Shown here: positions 59,715-64,000 of the stretch, in pieces
How the letters are laid out: each line of letters begins with the position of its first letter
Position numbering within the stretch: position 1 is the first letter of the stretch
Assembly (NCBI RefSeq): GCF_040954645.1
Contig: NC_092806.1
Location: forward strand, 159,150,328 to 159,214,327
Length of the DNA stretch: 64,000 nt
Direction: 5' to 3'
Source of the DNA: Diabrotica undecimpunctata
Taxonomy: Eukaryota; Arthropoda; Insecta; Coleoptera; Chrysomelidae
The notes under the pieces: generated by a model
What the model saw: only the letters and a program-made list of their open reading frames with translations
Databases searched by the model: none
Told to the model about the DNA's origin: nothing
Made by a program: the position numbers and the translations under genes

Positions 59715-61128
59715 TCATCATCATCATAAGTGGTTCGATAATTCGTTGTGGATCTTGGCCTGCTCACAAAGAAGTCGCCACTCCTGTCGATTCCTGGCAA
59801 CTTCCCTCCATCTTCTAACCCTTAGAATCTGTAGGTCTTTTTCCACATCATCAATTTATCTCCTTCGTGGTCGTCCTCTACTTCTTGTGCCCTCTGGATT
59901 TGAAAATATTAATCTCTTCGTGTAGTTGTGATCTGACATCCCAGCAATGTGTTCAGCTCATCCAAGTCTCTGCACTTTAACGAATTTCACAATATCTGGA
60001 TCAGTTTATAACTGATATAGTAAAAGTTATATCTTCGACGCCATAGCCCATATTCATTTGCGGTCCCAAAAATCTTTCTAAGAATTTTTCTCTCAATAAT
60101 ACCAAGAAGTCTTTCATCATTCTGAGATAAGGTCCACGTTTTCACGTCCCCCATATATCAAAACTGGTCTTATTAAGGTCTTGTATATATTGAACTTTAC
60201 TCCACGTTTTATACTTTTATTTTTTAAAGGTATGGTTGTTAATTTGAATTCTCTGTTGGATATTTCGGGAGTTTTAGAAACCAACGTATATTTGGTTTTG
60301 TCCTCGTTGACCAGAAGTCCTAATTCACTTGCCGCGTCCGCAAGCCTCGTAAAACACTGCACCATGTCTCTCATACTTCTGTCCACCATAACTATATCGT
60401 CAGCGAAAGCTAGAATTTGCGTCGATATATTAAAAATAGTTCCATTCATTCTAATATTTAATTGTCTGATTGCCTTTTCCAAGGCAATATTAAAGACACG
60501 CCAGCGCGTCTCCCTGTATTAGACCATTATTAATGCCAAAGAACGTAGACTTTTCTCCTTCAATTCTAACGCATGAGCTTACGTTTTGCATTTTTAGTTG
60601 GGTCAACTTAACTAATTTAGGTGAGATCCCAAAGTCTATCATTGCATTATATAATTGTACCGTTTGTAAATAAAACGAGCGGTTCTATTTTATATAAATA
60701 TGTGGAAGTGTACAGCACGAAAATATCTTATCAACTCTACTTAACTCCTAGAAGGTATGCTTATATATAAAAGATATTATGTATTAGAAATATTCTGGCG
60801 TAATCCACCTCTAATTCGTTTGCTTGTCGGATCGAACTCTCCAGCGATCGACAGTTCCCGTCACTTCTAGAAGGACAGATCATCCTCTTCCCGGCCTGCA
60901 ACCGTTATATGGTCTACGTAGAATGCATGTTCGTAACATAATGCATTGATATACACATTGTCATAGGCCGCTTTGAAGTCGACGAAGAGATGATGTGTAT
61001 CTATGTTATATTCTAGTGACTTTTCTAGAATCTGTCTATGGGCTTGAATTTGGTGTGTAGTTGACTTTCCAGCAGTAAATCCGCATTGATATTGACCAAC
61101 AATATCCTTTGTAATATTGAAATGATTA
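59715..61128 (-). mobile_element. RTE-like LINE family B, long degraded copy
   Basis: Reverse strand from 61128: NITKDIVGQYQCGFTAGKST (the QCGF RT block), HHLFVDFKAAYD (first catalytic Asp), a gap, FFGINNGLIQGDALACL near 60530, ILAFADDIVMVDRS (Asp pair), SELGLLVNEDKTKY, IYKTLIRPVLIYGG, and the C-terminal end LRVRRWREVARNRQEWRLLC to about 59730, then an ATGATGATG tail. About 200 bp at 60650-60860 is unrelated insertion or decay. Multiple frame breaks. Confidence 0.9.
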
Positions 61129-61811
61129 CCCCAACGCAAAGATATATGTCTCTGGAGAAGAAATCGAACAGGTCAGGCAATTTAAATACTTGGGTTGTTT
61201 GCTGAACGAGGGTTGGGACCCCGAGAATGAAATAAAGAGCAGAGTGGAACAAGCCAGAAATGCTTTTTTGAGGCTTCGTAAGTTTCTGACTGATCGCAAA
61301 TTGGACTTTAACCTCCGATACGAGATGCTTAAGTGTTACGTGTGGCCTGTTCTTTTGTACGGAATGGAAGCATGGACGTTAAAGGCCAGTTCCATTAACA
61401 AACTTGAAGTGTTTGAAATGTGGTGCCTGCGTCGAATGCTTAGAATATCATGGACGGACAGGGTCAGAAATGAGGAAGTACTCAGAAGAGCGGGCTTACA
61501 GGATAGGGAACTTTTTAGTTATGTAAAAAGTAAGAAGACTGCATACTTGCGACACATATTACGAGGAGAAAGATATACTTTTCAGCAACTGATACTCGAA
61601 GGGAAGATAGAGGGTAGGAGAGGTCTGGGACGTAAAAAAATGTCATGGCTGCGCAATATTCGACAATGGACAGGAATCCACAGCTATGAAATGCTTCGCA
61701 ATGCCGCTAAAAACAGAATTATTTAATCCTGACTATTTAACATCTCACCTGACAAGACGATGTACGGTGGAAGCCTACGCAGAAATGCACGGCACCTGAA
61801 GAAGAAGAATC
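61129..61811 (+). mobile_element. RTE-like LINE family A, copy 6 (3' part)
   Basis: Open frame from about 61130 to 61726: AKIYVSGEEIEQVRQFKYLG, VEQARNAFLRLRKFL, PVLLYGMEAWTLKASSINKL, FEMWCLRRMLRISW, GRKKMSWLRNIRQWTGIHSY, ending in a stop at 61724. No frameshift in about 200 codons, so one of the youngest copies here. It ends in CCTGAAGAAGAAG at about 61797-61809. 5'-truncated at its junction with the opposite-strand family B copy. Confidence 0.92.
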
Positions 61812-62339
61812 CTTTGTAAAATGTTTAAGTCATAATAATACATTGCCGACGATTTTATATTTTTTAAGATAGTCTACAAATAATATTCTACCTTACTAAG
61901 TACTATGTAAAAGGATCAATGTTTTAGTTGAATCCCCTTCTTCATGTGCCGTTTCCATCGTTTGAGGATAGAAGTTATGATGGCATCTTCAGCTGTAGAA
62001 GTACTTTTTTTCTATGCGTAAGTAGGTACTTCAAAGCCTATTCCTGTCTAGTTTCCCTCGTTTCTTCGTCAAATACCTCGTTTCTCTTATATTTTAACCC
62101 TTAATGATCAATTGAGGAATGTGGTGGTAATTACGTAGCAAATGACCTAAATTAGGTACTGATTTTTATTATTTTCTTCATTTTGAGTAGTTGTTTTTCT
62201 ATATTTAATGTATAACTTCGTTTGCTTTTCGTGCAGTCCAAGAAATTTTTAAAATACTCCCCTACACCCACGTTTTAAATGATTCTAGCTTACTTAGATT
62301 CTTTATCTTTAGAGCTTTACAAGTTTTACTCTTAGTTTG
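61812..62339. other. Spacer, no gene seen
   Basis: No recognisable gene or element between the LINE tail and the retrovirus-like integrase remnant. Confidence 0.5.
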
Positions 62340-62815
62340 GTATTGTGTGTATCGCAGAGTAAACCAACAGAAAAAGGGTAGAGAAGAAACATTATTATGA
62401 TAGACAGGCCAAAGAAAGAGATGGGTTTTTCAGACTGAATGCTTATGAAAAACAGGGTCTGGGTGCTCGCAAAAATTATAAATAAACATGAGAGTCCCAA
62501 ATACTGTGTATATTGTAAAGGATTCCCTATATTGTAAAGGATTTCGAAAATAATGAATATAGAAGAAACTCATTGTTTATAAAATCTCCACATCCTTTTA
62601 ATACTCATACTGAATTTGATTCTAGTTTAGCATTGCCTGCTAGAGAATCTTATAAAAATATGTCTAATCATCACCTGGCATCACCAGACAAACTTGATAA
62701 CAATTTCCATAATCACATTAACAGTTCAAGAGATAGAAGTGAAAGTGAGATTTAACCTCAAACTAGATTAGGTAGGAGAATAATTAAGCCTTCTAGATTT
62801 AGAGAGTAAAATGGG
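62340..62815 (+). mobile_element. Possible Ty3/gypsy integrase C-terminal remnant
   Basis: Shifting frames read YDRQAKERDG, VPNTVYIVKDS, then NNEYRRNSLFIKSPHPF and GRRIIKPSRFRE. This order fits the end of gypsy-type integrases (YYD..A....., then YIV.D..G.EYRRN..H/F.K, then R.SGR..KPP.R). A repeat-like duplication of ATTGTAAAGGATT occurs at 62510-62545. No LTR, RT or protease detected here. Inactive. Confidence 0.5.
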
Positions 62816-63364
62816 AGATTATGATTATGATATAGCATAGGTTGGCAGCACTAGAAGGTGAAGACAGGAATGTTATCAGTCAGTCAACAGGTTGACTATG
62901 TTATAAAAAGGTACATGTTGTCAAAGAGCACAAATAAAATATAAAAACCTTTATTTACATGTTCAATATACATAATAATACACTAAAAGTGTATTATATA
63001 CAAATATTAGTACTTTATAAATACTATTGCATTTTTATAATGTAGTCAATATATTTTGGATAGTTTATTTGCATTATACTTAATACTAGCGCTACCTATT
63101 GTCAAATAGACAAAGTTTTGCGGTAAATTGATTACCGCATTGTTGCCAGAACTACAGTTTTTTCTATTAATAACGTACCGACATGCATTAAGCCTTAATA
63201 ATAACAAGGACGACGTTTTTGGGGATTGTTCAATGTACCAATCAATAGCTATTTTAGCAATAATATATGCCGTCAAGATGGGCTCTATAGTCTTATCAAT
63301 TGTCGTGAATAACAACGGAGTGTGGAGAAGACGATACAACAGTTATCGTAAAATATAATAAGAT
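62816..63364. other. Spacer, no gene seen
   Basis: AT-rich; the reverse-strand ORF 63046-63339 and + strand ORF 63128-63358 overlap each other and have no recognised domain. Possibly the LTR side of the gypsy remnant. Confidence 0.35.
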
Positions 63365-63605
63365 ATGATGTCTGAGATGGATAGGGCATGTAATGTGGAT
63401 GGAAAAAAATGGCCCAGCTAGAAAAACGCTCTTTGATAGACCCATTAGTCAGAGAAGGAGAGTTAGACTCAGAACAAGGTTCCTTGATAACATCGATGAA
63501 GACATGAGAAATATGAGAATACGTGATTGGCGGAGGAAGGCGATGGATAGGGACGACTGGAGGGAGAGACATTCTTGAGGATGCTATGACCCACACAGGC
63601 TAAAA
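63365..63605 (+). mobile_element. RTE-like LINE family D, C-terminal end
   Basis: Frame reads RWIGHVMWMEKNGPARKTLF, then RRRVRLRTRFLDNIDEDMRN, then MRIRDWRRKAMDRDDWRE, and after a one-base shift ILEDAMTHTG to a stop. This is the post-RT tail of an RTE-like family related to the scrap at 7.5 kb. The upstream RT is missing. Confidence 0.8.
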
Positions 63606-64000
63606 TAAGCTTCGCATTTATAAAACTGGATTTGATCTCTGCTGTTATGTCATAAACAGTGGGGTGGCTACAGTGGGTGACGCGAGTGGACGCCGGCCCA
63701 GTGATATGGATTAATCTATGAGAGTGCTGATTTTTTATCTTTGGTTTCTTGGACTTTGGAGACTGATTATTTTGAATTTTATATTTACAGATTTTGTTTC
63801 AACCCCAGCTTTGTTATTATTTTAAAAGTTAGTCTGTTCATGAACTTTTAGGACATACATTGCCACATTGGTATTTTATTTTTAATTTTACCGAGCTTTA
63901 CAAATAAATAATAAGTTTTACTGGGAGAACTTTATAAGTTGCGACACCCCAAAATAACCAGAAGGGGCACCGAATGTTAGTTTATTACACTAAAATGATG
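63606..64000. other. End of window, unassigned
   Basis: A GC-richer stretch (GGGTGACGCGAGTGGACGCC at about 63676-63695) sits in otherwise AT-rich DNA; it could be part of an LTR element leader but no LTR pair is visible. Confidence 0.3.

Overview
The window is AT-rich animal genomic DNA that carries one host gene on the + strand: the 3' part of Notch. It starts inside the extracellular EGF array (EGF 10 of 36) and runs to the stop codon. The 36-repeat EGF layout inferred from the repeat order, the three LNR repeats and the short Gln-rich tail fit an insect. The very long introns and the dominance of RTE-like LINEs suggest a large-genome beetle, possibly a leaf beetle, but that is inference and not shown by the sequence.

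Layout. Eleven Notch coding exons were placed by reading frame, splice sites and protein continuity: 3527-3682, 20319-20501, 42008-42298, 42355-42607, 43691-44454, 44734-45028, 45087-45376, 45900-48348, 49171-49540, 50294-50513 and 50574-51556. They encode about 2083 residues: 27 EGF repeats, LNR1-3, heterodimerization domain, one membrane span, RAM (Trp-Phe-Pro), ankyrin repeats, a PPSY motif and a C-terminal WSSSSP/PEST tail. Signal peptide, EGF 1-9 and promoter lie upstream of base 1. The exon for most of EGF 11-12 (the ligand-binding repeats) sits alone between introns of 16.6 and 21.5 kb. The ankyrin-region intron 49541-50293 appears to use a GC-AG splice pair.

The long introns and the 3' flank are filled with decayed mobile elements. 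There are at least a dozen 3' fragments of RTE-like non-LTR retrotransposons from several families, one of which carries a shared AAG-repeat tail. Other elements are a jockey/CR1-type LINE, a mariner transposase fossil, a BED-finger hAT fossil, a possible Ty3/gypsy integrase tail, a TA-flanked element with 17-bp terminal inverted repeats, a tRNA-derived SINE, a tRNA-Asp-like relic, several foldback elements, and a processed pseudogene of ribosomal protein S19.

Repeat structures not explained by ordinary annotation: a satellite-like field built on TATTTCACATAATTATT (14.8-17.7 kb), a 260-bp near-perfect LINE-derived palindrome (39.8-40.4 kb), a foldback field built on TTTGTCCGTCA (55.1-57.2 kb), a minisatellite in the 48.4-49.1 kb intron, and an AT-rich family around 49.6-58 kb whose reverse strand keeps ghosts of the reverse transcriptase YADD core. 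No CRISPR array, operon or prokaryotic system is present.
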